A stretch of DNA of 26,769 bases from Gnetum montanum (lineage: Eukaryota; Streptophyta; Gnetopsida; Gnetales; Gnetaceae): positions 5,950 through 32,718 of the forward strand of contig MNCI01024166.1 of NCBI GenBank assembly GCA_015680685.1, in the 5' to 3' direction. Shown one piece after another: positions 8,195-17,340 of the stretch. The position numbers were made by a program, and so were the translations under genes. Each line of letters opens with the position of its first letter. Position 1 is the first letter of the stretch. The notes under the pieces are model-generated. The model worked only from the letters and a program-made list of their open reading frames with translations, ran no database searches and was not told where the DNA came from.

Positions 8195-11100
8195 GTAAAT
8201 TATAAAAAAACATATAGTTTAAATTATAATTAGTAAAGTTCATGTATTATATTTTTATTAAAACAAGGTGGTGTGAAAGGATGACCCATGTTTAGTACTC
8301 TTTTGATTATCAAATTATTTAATCATGATTAAAACATTATAGTCTTCTTGTAAGTCTTAATTTATGTCTTTTTTTTTTTATCATTCTGATCCTTTATTTT
8401 TCTTGCACTTTCGAAATTTCTATTAGATTTGGTATCTTTTCATTTCCATGCAACTCAAGTTTGGAGGCTAAATATTGATTTGAACATTTCCATGCTATGC
8501 ATAAAGGCCATGACTCATAACCTTTCAACTTTTAGGGCCAAGTCTCATGATTTCTTAATCACCAACTCTTTGAGTTTATCAACTCTTGTGGCTAGTGATA
8601 AATGGTGCATCTTTACATAATCTTTATTAATAGTTAATTTTTAATAATAATTGCTATTAATATTAGACATTTTAAGTCAACAATTATATATTCCTTAGTG
8701 TGATTTATGAGGCGATTTTTTATCATGCTCAGTATTTGTGTGTAGGTCACATCATCTATTTGTTCATATGAGGATTCATCTATGAGGATAGTTTTAGAAT
8801 TTTTTTTCCTATTCAGCTTTGTCCAACAATGATATATATGTTTTATCCACTTTTGGATGGACAGTTTCCTTCAACTTTCAATTACAGGAAGTGTCATTGT
8901 AACTTTCTGTGGCACCATCATCTATTATAATCTATCCCGGAAATAGTATCTCCATCAAGTTTGTTGATAACCTATCTTGGGATTGATTATTTCTTTTTCT
9001 AACATTTGGAAATTAGATCACAGTTAGCAATTTTAGCACAACAACATGCACGACAATATGCATGACGTAGCTACAGTGGAAAAAGAAGATTGAGCTACTT
9101 CTTTTTCTTCTTCTTCTAGTGATTTATGAGTTTTTATTCATGGAGAAACACATTTATCACCATCATCAAGGAGGTTTTTAACGATTCTTATGTCTTTAGA
9201 GACGGTTCGGCTCTACGTTCGATGCCTCTCCAAGCACACAAACATGGGCATGCACTTTGTCAAATATGCTGATAAGTCTCAAGTAGTTGAGCTTTTTGGT
9301 CGCTGGCGTGTGTTTCTTTTCTTCCATTGTTTTCATTTATATTCTTTTCATCCTTACCCTTGTCCTATCCTAAATTAACATCCTGTTCTTGCTACTGCTC
9401 CATCGGTGAGGGGATAATAAATGAATAGATACGAAACAAGTCTCTACAAGACCTAGAACATCATGGCTATGACTGTTGCTATTACAGCACTGCCGATGTT
9501 GCAAGTGCAGAGTGATTTTTGGAATGAAATGATGTGAGAGAGAAGCTTAAATTTTTACAGAACATTGGGTTTAGGCTAGGTCATTTTTACATGCTGTATC
9601 AGCTTAGCCTTTCGCTCCTTTTTTTTATATATTTCTACTAAGATGACGGATATGATTTCACGAGTGCTATCAATGGATGAATGTATGTGTCTCTTTGCAT
9701 TCTTATAGAAAATAGTTTAGTTGTTATTATACTACCAAGAAAACTATTATTACTTATATTCTTATTACTTTGTTTATTAAATCCAGATGCCTTCCATCCC
9801 AATCCAAGTGATTGTGTTTAAAGAAATATACAATATTAATGCAAGATACTCAAGGTTAGAGTTTCCCCTACAACAGGGCCACATCTACTAGATTTATATA
9901 AATTTTGATGATTGCCATGATGAAATCATCTTCAAATAGATTCTACAAGGGTTGAGTTTCAAACATCCTCTGAGAGCTCACCATCTAGTATAACTCATTA
10001 TATGACAAGCTTCCACAAAGCTTTGGCTAGCTACAGTGTTTGCATATCCTGCATTTGAAATATGCATAGCTAAGACAACTGTCAAAGGAAGGGCTTTGGA
10101 ATACTAGCATGCATTGTCCTTGTTGAGGGAATTGTGCTTCATCTCTTGCTTGGGAAATACAAATGGAAGAGTTGTGTAGTGACTTCTGTAATTTTAAGAT
10201 GAAGGTGCTATGTGGCCAAGGGAGGCAAATAGTTTGAAGGAAAAAGTTCCAAAAGGTAGTGGATATCAATGATAGAAGGATATGTAGGCACAAGCGAGGA
10301 AGAACCAACAAAAGACTAAAATCTTCCAGATCTCTTAGAGGGGAGTTTATCTAATTTTAATTTTTCATCTTTGTCTAATTTATATCCAATGTTCCTTGAC
10401 TTTTCTAGGAAGTTATAACCTTTCATTCCCTTGGATTTAGTTCCTTTTCCCTTGATCTTAAATTAACCGTTGTTAGAGGAACAAAAGGCTAAGTACAAAG
10501 ACTTGTTGAAAGAGGTGTACCTCCTATAGGTATAGGCAAGAAAGCTCATGCAAGAAGCTATCAGTCTAGGTGAAAGCATTAGAAGATTGTTGTAGAGCTA
10601 ACTTCCTTAGTTATCTTTTTTTTTTAAGCTTTGATAGTTAGAATTTTATACCATTAAATGGTATTCTTCATATTTTTAGTCTTGCAATATTTTGGGAATG
10701 TTTTCAAACTATGTATGTGCCACTTACACTTACTGGGTTGTTTCCTTTAATGTCATGGACTTTAGTTTAAGCACTTTAATCTCAAAACAAGGTTTATTTT
10801 GTTGTTAACATTTTTATAGTTTATTCTCTTACAATTTTCCTAGGAGACTTCTTTCATTCTACATTTTCAATTTGGGCTAATAAACCTTTGTTAATTAAAT
10901 ACAATGCTTTGGAATTTCATTTACTTATTTTTTATCAATGTTATGGATAGTTTGAGATAGGGTCATCGTAAACTACTCCAAATACCTATACTTCATGATT
11001 TCATTTTAAGAGCATTTCAATTTTAGTTTATATTATGACATATGTGCATATAATGCTTTCTCTAAGTATTTCTGAATTTTGAACCAACTACCATTTCTAA

Positions 11101-11330
11101 GTCATTTGTTAGTTAATCATCAATTTAATAATGCTCTACCAGCCAAGACTACTTTCAAGTTTCTTTACCCATATGGGAGATGCCCTATGGGATAGCCTCT
11201 AAAGTTTTGAAGGATGTTGCTAGTTGTCTAATATTATGCATCAACATCATGTTTCCCTTCTTCTTTTATTTATCTACATGCATATTTATTATTTTTTCTG
11301 AAAGGATGTATATTTATTTTCTGAAAGTAA
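8195..11330. other. About 3.1 kb without recognisable genes
   Basis: AT-rich sequence with T-runs and short pyrimidine tracts such as the TTC repeat near 9099-9118. The longest open stretches are 8429-8620 (+), 9190-9378 (+) and 10027-10311 (-). None looks like a known protein, none has a repeat partner in the window, and none has clear splice-flanked neighbours. The part near 9190-9320 is richer in CpG than its surroundings and could be an old exon or transposon fragment, but I cannot name it. Confidence 0.4.
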
Positions 11331-11431
11331 TAGCATTATAGTTTTCAACAAAACCACAATACTATAACTTGTTCTAAAACTATAGCAATATAGTTTTCAA
11401 CATAATTATAATACTATAACTTATTTGCATG
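11331..11431. repeat. Two-copy tandem duplication, about 50 bp unit
   Basis: 11331-11384 and 11382-11431 both read roughly AGCA-TATAGTTTTCAACA-AA--A-AATACTATAACTT. The copies differ at several sites, so the duplication is not recent. Confidence 0.65.
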
Positions 11432-11439
11432 TGGGCAAT

Positions 11440-11558
11440 GATACATAAAGTCAAACAACTAGTCTACAAACCTACTTCAATAGGAGGAATACTATAATTC
11501 ATTTTCATTATGGGTTAAAACACTTAAAAGGGGAAAATTTGCAAGCTTTATGATCAAC
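11440..11558. repeat. Degenerate minisatellite remnant left of element B
   Basis: ACTAGTCTACAAACCTAC (about 11459-11476) and GCTTTATGATCAAC (11545-11558) match pieces of the unit seen at 26001-26410 (ACTTTATGATCAATC, GACTAGTCTACCAA). This suggests B inserted in the array. The similarity is short. Confidence 0.45.
11554..11558. other. Left target-site copy of element B
   Basis: TCAAC precedes the left LTR and CCAAC (25996-26000) follows the right LTR. That is 4 of 5 bases with one transition, consistent with an old 5-bp target duplication. Confidence 0.5.
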
Positions 11559-12393
11559 TAATGAGTCATCATTTGACCATGTTGACACATGGTTTGTTGC
11601 ATCAACATGTACACATCGATGTAGTGTTTATTTTTGTCTATAAATGCACATGCTTCCACCATGTATTTGCATCCTTTTTCAATAGAGTAGTTGAACCCTT
11701 GCAATTTTATTTCGTAGTCTTAGAGAATAGTCAATGAGTGCCGACAGTGTGGATTTGAGTTAGTTGTATGGCATCTTATTCAAGTGGAAATATACATGGA
11801 CATATTCCATGAACAACAATAGGATCAAGATTGATTTTTAATCACTGCAACACTTTGACTTAGATTAAATTTACTTTTAATGCAATTTATATTCCATGTA
11901 CTTAGTTAATATTTACGTTTCCATGCATATTAATGAATTGGTGGAATGAGCACAACTAGTTTCAAGTGTAAACACATATTCACTTGGTAATCCTAGTAAC
12001 AATATTGCTTTGTTCACCCAGTATTGTAGTGCTTGGTAATCCTAGTAGTGGATATGTGGGTTCAAGATGTGTACAAGAAGCTAGGAATGGACACTCATCA
12101 CCCATAGGCTAGTTTAGACTTTACTTTTTGTTGTTAATTAGATTAAATAATTAATTCCTCTATTATTGTTAGGAGTAGCATAAAGCCGAAACAACATCAA
12201 CAAGCATATGCCTTAGATTGGACTAAACCATACATGAAAAAGCTACCACTAGTCCAAATGGAAAGACATCAAACTATGATCAATGCTTAATGATCTAGAT
12301 GCACAACTAGTCCCATCCAGGGAATTTGAACGAATCATGTATGAACACTTATGATTCGTATGATTGGACATAAGGGGTACCTGCTACTCATCA
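11559..12393 (+). repeat. Element B 5' LTR (835 bp)
   Basis: Begins TAATGAGT (decayed TGATGAGT) and ends CTACTCATCA before the PBS. It matches 25144-25995 along its length. Its complement resembles the inner end of the A, C and E LTRs (GGTACC, CAACCATA, GATC-GTCGAA). Two near-identical boxes with the core CTTGGTAATCCTAGTA lie at about 11981-11998 and 12030-12048. Confidence 0.87.
11638..11645 (+). promoter_or_regulatory. TATA box in B 5' LTR
   Basis: CTATAAAT about 80 bp inside the LTR. It is conserved as CTATAAATA at 25250-25258 in the right LTR and is the likely core promoter. Confidence 0.55.
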
Positions 12394-12394
12394 T

Positions 12395-12412
12395 TGGCAC
12401 CATTGCCTAGGA
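12395..12412 (+). other. Primer binding site of element B (tRNA-Asp type)
   Basis: TGGCACCATTGCCTAGGA, one base after the LTR, matches 14 of 18 bases of the expected tRNA-Asp complement. It has the same offset as in A and C. Confidence 0.72.
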
Positions 12413-12523
12413 TGATGCTAGTTATCTAGATTAGTTATATTATAAACGATTGCTGTAAAAATATTAACAATTTATATTTTAGAAAATATTAATATTTTAT
12501 TTTAAGTCACACATGTTAAAGCC

Positions 12524-13628
12524 ATGTCTTCTTCACATAGGATCCATAACACATTGTATGATGAAAACACTCATAGGAAAAATGATAGGTTCTATATTGA
12601 AGAGAACTGGAGTGAAAACCCTCAAGCAAGGGTTTCATATACTCATTTTGACCCTTAATACACTTGAGGATTACGTTCAACTAGTGCAGATAATCCTAGA
12701 GAAGATGGAATAAGTCCTAGATCAAGGAGAGCCTCAAGGATTGGGACCTCCTCTAAACCTAGAAAAGGTAGATCAAGGGAACATGGGAGAAGATATAGGA
12801 GCCATGACAATTCTCCCAGTTCACCATCTTCCTCTTCCTCTTCAACATCTAGTTTTGACAAACACGAATGTAGGTATAGAGATAGAGCTCTACTATGGGG
12901 TCAAGATAAAGATAGAAATCAAACCCAAGGGAAAAATCAAAGACATCAAAATGAGAATAGATAAGATCAACACAATCAAATGAATAGAAATATAGATTAT
13001 CATAATGACATGTTTGGCACAAATGGCCCTTGTTGGCTACTAGGAACTTGACATAGGTTAGGAAGGTAATTCAAATACCCCAAAGGCATCAAAGGAACAG
13101 CTACATCAAATGTCTTGATATGGACAACATTCCTAAATTTAGGGGAGGCTATAATTCTAATTCATAATATTATTTACAAGCCTTCCACAATGCTTGCACC
13201 TTGTAAAACATTGAATGCAAGTGGCAAAAGCTTAAGCTCTTTCCTACAACACTAATATACTAAGCTAAAAGATTGTATAGATCATTGAAACTAGAATCCA
13301 TTCACTGATGGTCCACAATGCTGGAGATCTTTAACAAAAAATACCTAACCTATGTGAGAGTATCCAACCTAAGAAAACAAATCCAAGGGTGGAAGTAAGA
13401 AAATCATAAATCCTTGGATGTTGAATTGGATAGATACTATTATCTACTACATAAATTTCTAGGCCATGATTTCTCTCAAAAAGAGCAAGTTTTCCTTATC
13501 ATAGATGGTCTTTGTAATCAAATGAGGGAGACCCTTAGGATTTATGCCCAAGGTTGATTATACAAACAGAAAGCCCATCAGATACAAAGGCTACTTGAGC
13601 AGGTGGAAAAAGAAGAAGGAGAGCTATG
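12524..13628 (+). pseudogene. Broken gag of element B, N-terminal part
   Basis: The likely start is the ATG at 12524: its product begins MSSSHRIHN, similar to MSSSSHKS in C, and it sits about 110 bp after the PBS. Next come an Arg/Ser-rich stretch (RSREHGRRYRSHDNSPSS) and a Ser run. The gag core follows, with LQAFHNACTL, WQKLKLFP, MLEIFNKKYLTYVRVSNLRK and LDVELDRYYYLLHKFLGHDF. Many stops and frameshifts interrupt it. At LLEQV-KEEGEL the frame is cut by element C and resumes after 21507. Homology to A and C gag is clear across this whole section. It would have formed the virus-like particle capsid. Confidence 0.82.
13624..13628. other. Target-site duplication of C (left)
   Basis: CTATG directly before the C LTR. 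An identical CTATG at 21503-21507 directly follows its far end. Removing C plus one copy restores continuous homology to gag. Confidence 0.88.
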
Positions 13629-14435
13629 TGATGAGTGGTGAGGTACCCCTACACTCAACCATACGAATATGAGCATTACACGCATGATCTGGTCGAACTC
13701 CGTAGACTAAGTGCCTACACACCTTATGGAACACCTAAAGTTAATTAATGGTTGTCTTCCCAAGCTCACTTGTATTTGTCACAATTGTATGGTTAAGAGA
13801 ACTTGAGGTATATGATTTTTATATCTTTTATGTTTTTATCGCCTATGCTAAGAGAGGAAAGGGTGAAGAGACTAAATAGCTAACTTTAACTAACTAAGAT
13901 TTAACCATCCTAGCATCAGTATCTATTCCCACTTGCCATTTCACACCCTAAACCAATGAAACGCTGCTGAGATTACCAAATGCTATTCGTTACTGGGATT
14001 ACCAAGCGTAACACACGTGCTCGAAACAGTCATACTAAATGCACTTAACTATGAGAGTTGAGGGTTGAGAGAGATTAAGTCCTTAAGAAAGCATTTAAAC
14101 ATTAAATAATAATTAAAGTCCTATTTAGCTTAGTCCATGCACTGCAAGGTTTATCCAAAAGTTCTTCTTTATTGACGTACACAATTGTGTGCTCAGGTAC
14201 AGAATTGCTCGAATAAAAATCCATTCACTTTGGGGCTCCTACTATGGGCACATGGAAATTATTCTAACTCTAGAATGGAAAAATGGCAAGAGTTTGGCTA
14301 AATTCTAGATCTAGATGGAGAGACAAGGGAGAGCTGACTCTTATGTATAGAACTGGCGGTGGGCTACGATATCATGTACACGATATCGCAGGGAAAGACA
14401 CGATATCGTGGCCTATGTAATATCACATCCCACAT
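13629..14435 (-). repeat. Element C 3' LTR (807 bp)
   Basis: Starts TGATGAGTGGTGAGG and ends near CCCACAT/TACCCCC (the equivalent end in the middle LTR is CCCATCA). It matches 20010-20802 along its length. It carries the paired TTACCAA boxes (13963-13983, 13988-14008) and GATATC modules in U3. The end is slightly uncertain because 14304-14481 is duplicated at 14485-14662. Confidence 0.88.
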
Positions 14436-14662
14436 TACCCCCATGATTGAATAAAAACTCGTCCTCAAGTTCCTTACAAAANAGTCTAGATCTAGATGGA
14501 GAGACAAGGGAGAGCTGCCTCTTATGTATAGAACTGACGGCGGGCTACGATATCATGTACGCGATATCGTAGGGAAAGACACGATATCGTGGCCTATGTA
14601 ATATCGCGTCCCACATTACCCCCATGACTGAATAAAAACTCGTCCTCAAGTTCCTTACAAAA
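14304..14662 (-). repeat. 178-bp tandem duplication of LTR start plus polypurine end, with an N between copies
   Basis: 14304-14481 and 14485-14662 are both exactly 178 bp without indels and differ at 8 sites by eye, 7 of them transitions. Each contains the first about 130 bp of U3, the GGGGGTA polypurine end and the adjacent conserved block. The only ambiguous base of the window (14482) lies at the junction. It may be a real duplication or two unmerged contig ends. Confidence 0.85.
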
Positions 14663-14663
14663 G

Positions 14664-15240
14664 ATTGGGAAGGTATGAGATTATTGACTTGAATGGAACT
14701 AATGGTAAATTGGATGACATGTGAATGGATCATCATTATAGAACATGACAAAACTGGTGTTCACGACAACAAGAGTGAACACTTTATACATTTGACATCA
14801 AGCCTTATTTGGCAGTTGAGAGAGAAGAGAGAAGAGAGAAGAATTTTGCTGCTGCCAATGCCAAGATTGCACCTTTTGTTGTCCATCCATAAGCGCCAAG
14901 TCAATCTTGTTCCTTGCATAACTGCTTTAGCAACAATCCATTCCAAGTGTTTCCTCCAGATCCAATCCGTTGTTGTATGATTGCCATCTGCACACACAAC
15001 ATGGTCTTATATCAGCAAGGGTAAATGAATCACAATGTAGTTGATACCTTGCTTTGGTGAAAGGTCCATTGGCTAAGTTGTGGTATGGCTGATTGCGGAT
15101 TCTGAAGATATAATATGGATGACTACCGAAGGTGTAGGGGTTAGGAGAAAATTGAAAAAATTGGGTTAGGATCCCCATGACTAAGAGTGAACCTCCAGTA
15201 GAGATAGAATGGAGAAAGAAAAGGAATAAGACAGATGGAG
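14664..15240 (-). other. Conserved 3' internal segment of C with intron-like sequence
   Basis: A second copy lies at 20843-21416. On the minus strand a frame is open in both copies: 15178-14927 (83 codons, with YTFGSHPYYIFRIRNQPYHN) and 21374-21111. Within it, 15047-14988 has a donor-like GTATCA after AAG, a CTGAT branch-like site and an acceptor TGTGTGTGCAG followed by ATGGCA. The 60-nt length is a multiple of three, so the frame stays open with or without splicing. In the second copy the donor is AT and the ATG is lost. I do not recognise the peptide. A GAGAGAAGA purine repeat lies near 14819-14842. Confidence 0.4.
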
Positions 15241-16508
15241 AAAAAGATACAACTGTAACGTCAATGAAATGGATGTCAAGATGGAAATGAACAAAATAGA
15301 AATTGATTGCGAAAATGGTAAGGGAAAGAAATTAATTGATGCACCAAAGAGGAATGCTAGTGGATCCTCCCCAAAGCAGGCTCATGCCCTTAATGCCCTG
15401 ACATTCCCACATTTAAAGAGTCCGTAGACTTTGGAAATATCAGTTGGAAACAAAAGTTAAATTCTTAATGACAAGAATTTACCGTAAAGAAAACAATGCA
15501 TCAACCAAAATATAGGCTACTGATACAACTGACAATGAGGTGAACCATGGAGGAAGAATGATGGAAAGAAGAGAGTGGGATGGAGTCTCAAGAATAAGGT
15601 GATGTACAACCCCTTGTGGATTTAATGATTAATGTGACTTGGTAGATCCCATTCCAAATCTAGCCTCAAACAAACCACATCCAGTGACTTTGCATTAATA
15701 CATTCAGCCAATCCATCCACTTGAAATAACAAGAATGCATCCTTCAAAGAGCAACCACCATTCCGACGAAATGAAAGAGGATAAGGTAGGAAGCGAGGAA
15801 GGACCTTAGTTAGAGGGAACATGTTTTTAAGTTCCATAACCAGTGCTTGTAGCCCAAATGATTATTTCGTCTAAGGGGTGTGCTTTGAATCCTCACTATT
15901 TTTTTTAAATTTTTTTTATGTTTAGTGAGAACCACACCATGCAAAGACTTATTATTTTTATTTTTATTCACTCAGCTTCCCAATAATTGGGTAACGTCGA
16001 AACGATAAGAAAACTCAAGAAGAAAACATCTAAGCACCCAAGAGAATGGCCAGCACAAATGCATCAAATTCCCTTGAAGCCACACCCTTTTCCATCCTTG
16101 AGTCCTTCCTTGGTTTGAGAAATGCCCAATCATCAATTCGTTGATAGTTCTTATTATTTTGGAGAAAGGGACTATATAGTTCCAAGCCAAGAGAGACCAT
16201 AGAAATTTGTGGATGCACAGATGATGTGAACTCATTTCCTGTTATATCAAAAGAACCATACCTTAGTATCAACATCATAACTTAAAAGTAAAAACCAAAC
16301 ATTAGCAGCCAATATTATATAGTTCATACCATCTTTGGAGAACTTATTAAGTGACGAATCAAACAAAATGGACAAGGCACACACACACAAAAATAAAAGA
16401 AAAAGTATAAATGGTGTTGTAAAACAAAAAGAGTAAAAATTTTAAGAAATTTTTAAAGCAAAAATGTGTAAAAAAAGAATCTAAAAAGAAACTAAGGGCC
16501 TCAAATGA
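15241..16508 (-). other. Long non-coding 3' region of element C
   Basis: Follows the gag-protease stop. The first part on the minus strand (about 16500-16370) is T-rich, with a CA/GT microsatellite near 16378-16390. Further on come blocks shared with B: TGCATGGTGTGGTTCTCA (about 15933-15950), CACACCCCTTAGA (about 15875-15887) and CTTTGGGGAGGA (15365-15376). Open frames at 15837-15622 and 16278-15972 show no known motif, and their B counterparts are not open. Confidence 0.6.
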
Positions 16509-17340
16509 TCAGCATAGGTGGCCATCTCCTCCATGACTGAATTGAAAGGGAGAGATCCGAAATAACAAGCGTTTGTTTGAATTTTTTCGAAGTTTCCAAC
16601 TTCTCTTAATTAATGTTTTCAGATTAAGGGTTGGAAGTTGGTAACACTCATACTCCAATGTATCTATGCTTTCATTGTGGTTGCAAGTTGTTCCCCCAGT
16701 TAGTTCCATGCATGCTGGTGAGTTGCTCTCTTTATTAGCTATCAACCATTGGGTGCTCTCTTGTTGTATGGTTGTTACATACAGGCACTTTTGTATGTTT
16801 GTTTCTTGGGCACACAAGTTGCATACAGGAAATTCTGAGCACTCTTGTACGTCATCACCCTCTGTATCACTGTATGTGATGTATGGAACTTTCTTCTTCT
16901 TGATCTTTCCATAAATATTTTCCTTAGATATTTCCATGGAAATATTGTGAATTCCTAGGCATGCGTTTATGGTATTGAGCCATGCCCTCCCCATTATAAT
17001 TGGGAAGTCCCCTTTATTATTGTTGACTTCTATCACTAGGAAATCAGCTGGGTATGACCAACCACACACAGTGGTAACAATGTCCTCCAAAAGTCCTAAG
17101 GGGACAGTGATGGAATGGTTAGCCATCTCTAATTGAATATTGCTCTTCTTGAGTGGAGGTAGGTTCTAGGATTTATACATTTCTTGTGATATTAAGGTGA
17201 CTCCGGAACCTGAGTCAAGAAGAGCCTTACGTGGTTCATTCCCAGTGACTTGGAGGTAGATTAAGGGACTTCCGGGGTCAGAGAGTTTCCTGGGAAGGTG
17301 GCCCACCTTTATCTAGTCAGTGATGGTATGTGTTGACATA
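16509..17340 (-). pseudogene. Aspartic protease domain of element C gag-protease, broken
   Basis: A retroviral-type pepsin fold that would cleave the gag polyprotein. In one frame on the minus strand I read KVGHLPRKLSDPGSP, then KALLDSGSGVTLIS with the catalytic Asp-Ser-Gly at 17216-17208. VPLGLLEDIVTTV and YPADFLV follow, then PIIMGRAWL (the hydrophobic-hydrophobic-Gly motif). The frame has a TAG at 17168-17166 and another stop before the domain. Downstream, about 120 residues rich in Lys, Cys and Thr continue without RT similarity to a stop at 16509, ending FSHGGDGHLC. B ends with a comparable ISHGGDAP. Gag lies directly upstream, one frameshift away near 17690-17770, so protease was probably made as a gag-protease fusion. 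Confidence 0.85.

Noticed and set aside
10027-10311. 94-codon minus-strand frame as a host gene
   Set aside because: No recognisable domain, no supporting splice structure, and the composition is like the surroundings.
12655-12861. Acidic/Leu-rich minus-strand frame opposite B gag
   Set aside because: Antisense shadow of the Arg/Ser-rich gag linker.
14819-14842. GAGAGAAGA repeat as the polypurine tract of C
   Set aside because: It lies about 200 bp from the nearest LTR start, whereas GGGGGTA abuts the LTR in all families.
16030-16278. Overlapping minus-strand frames 15972-16278 as possible env-like genes
   Set aside because: No signal peptide or transmembrane pattern that stands out, and the matching region of B is not open.
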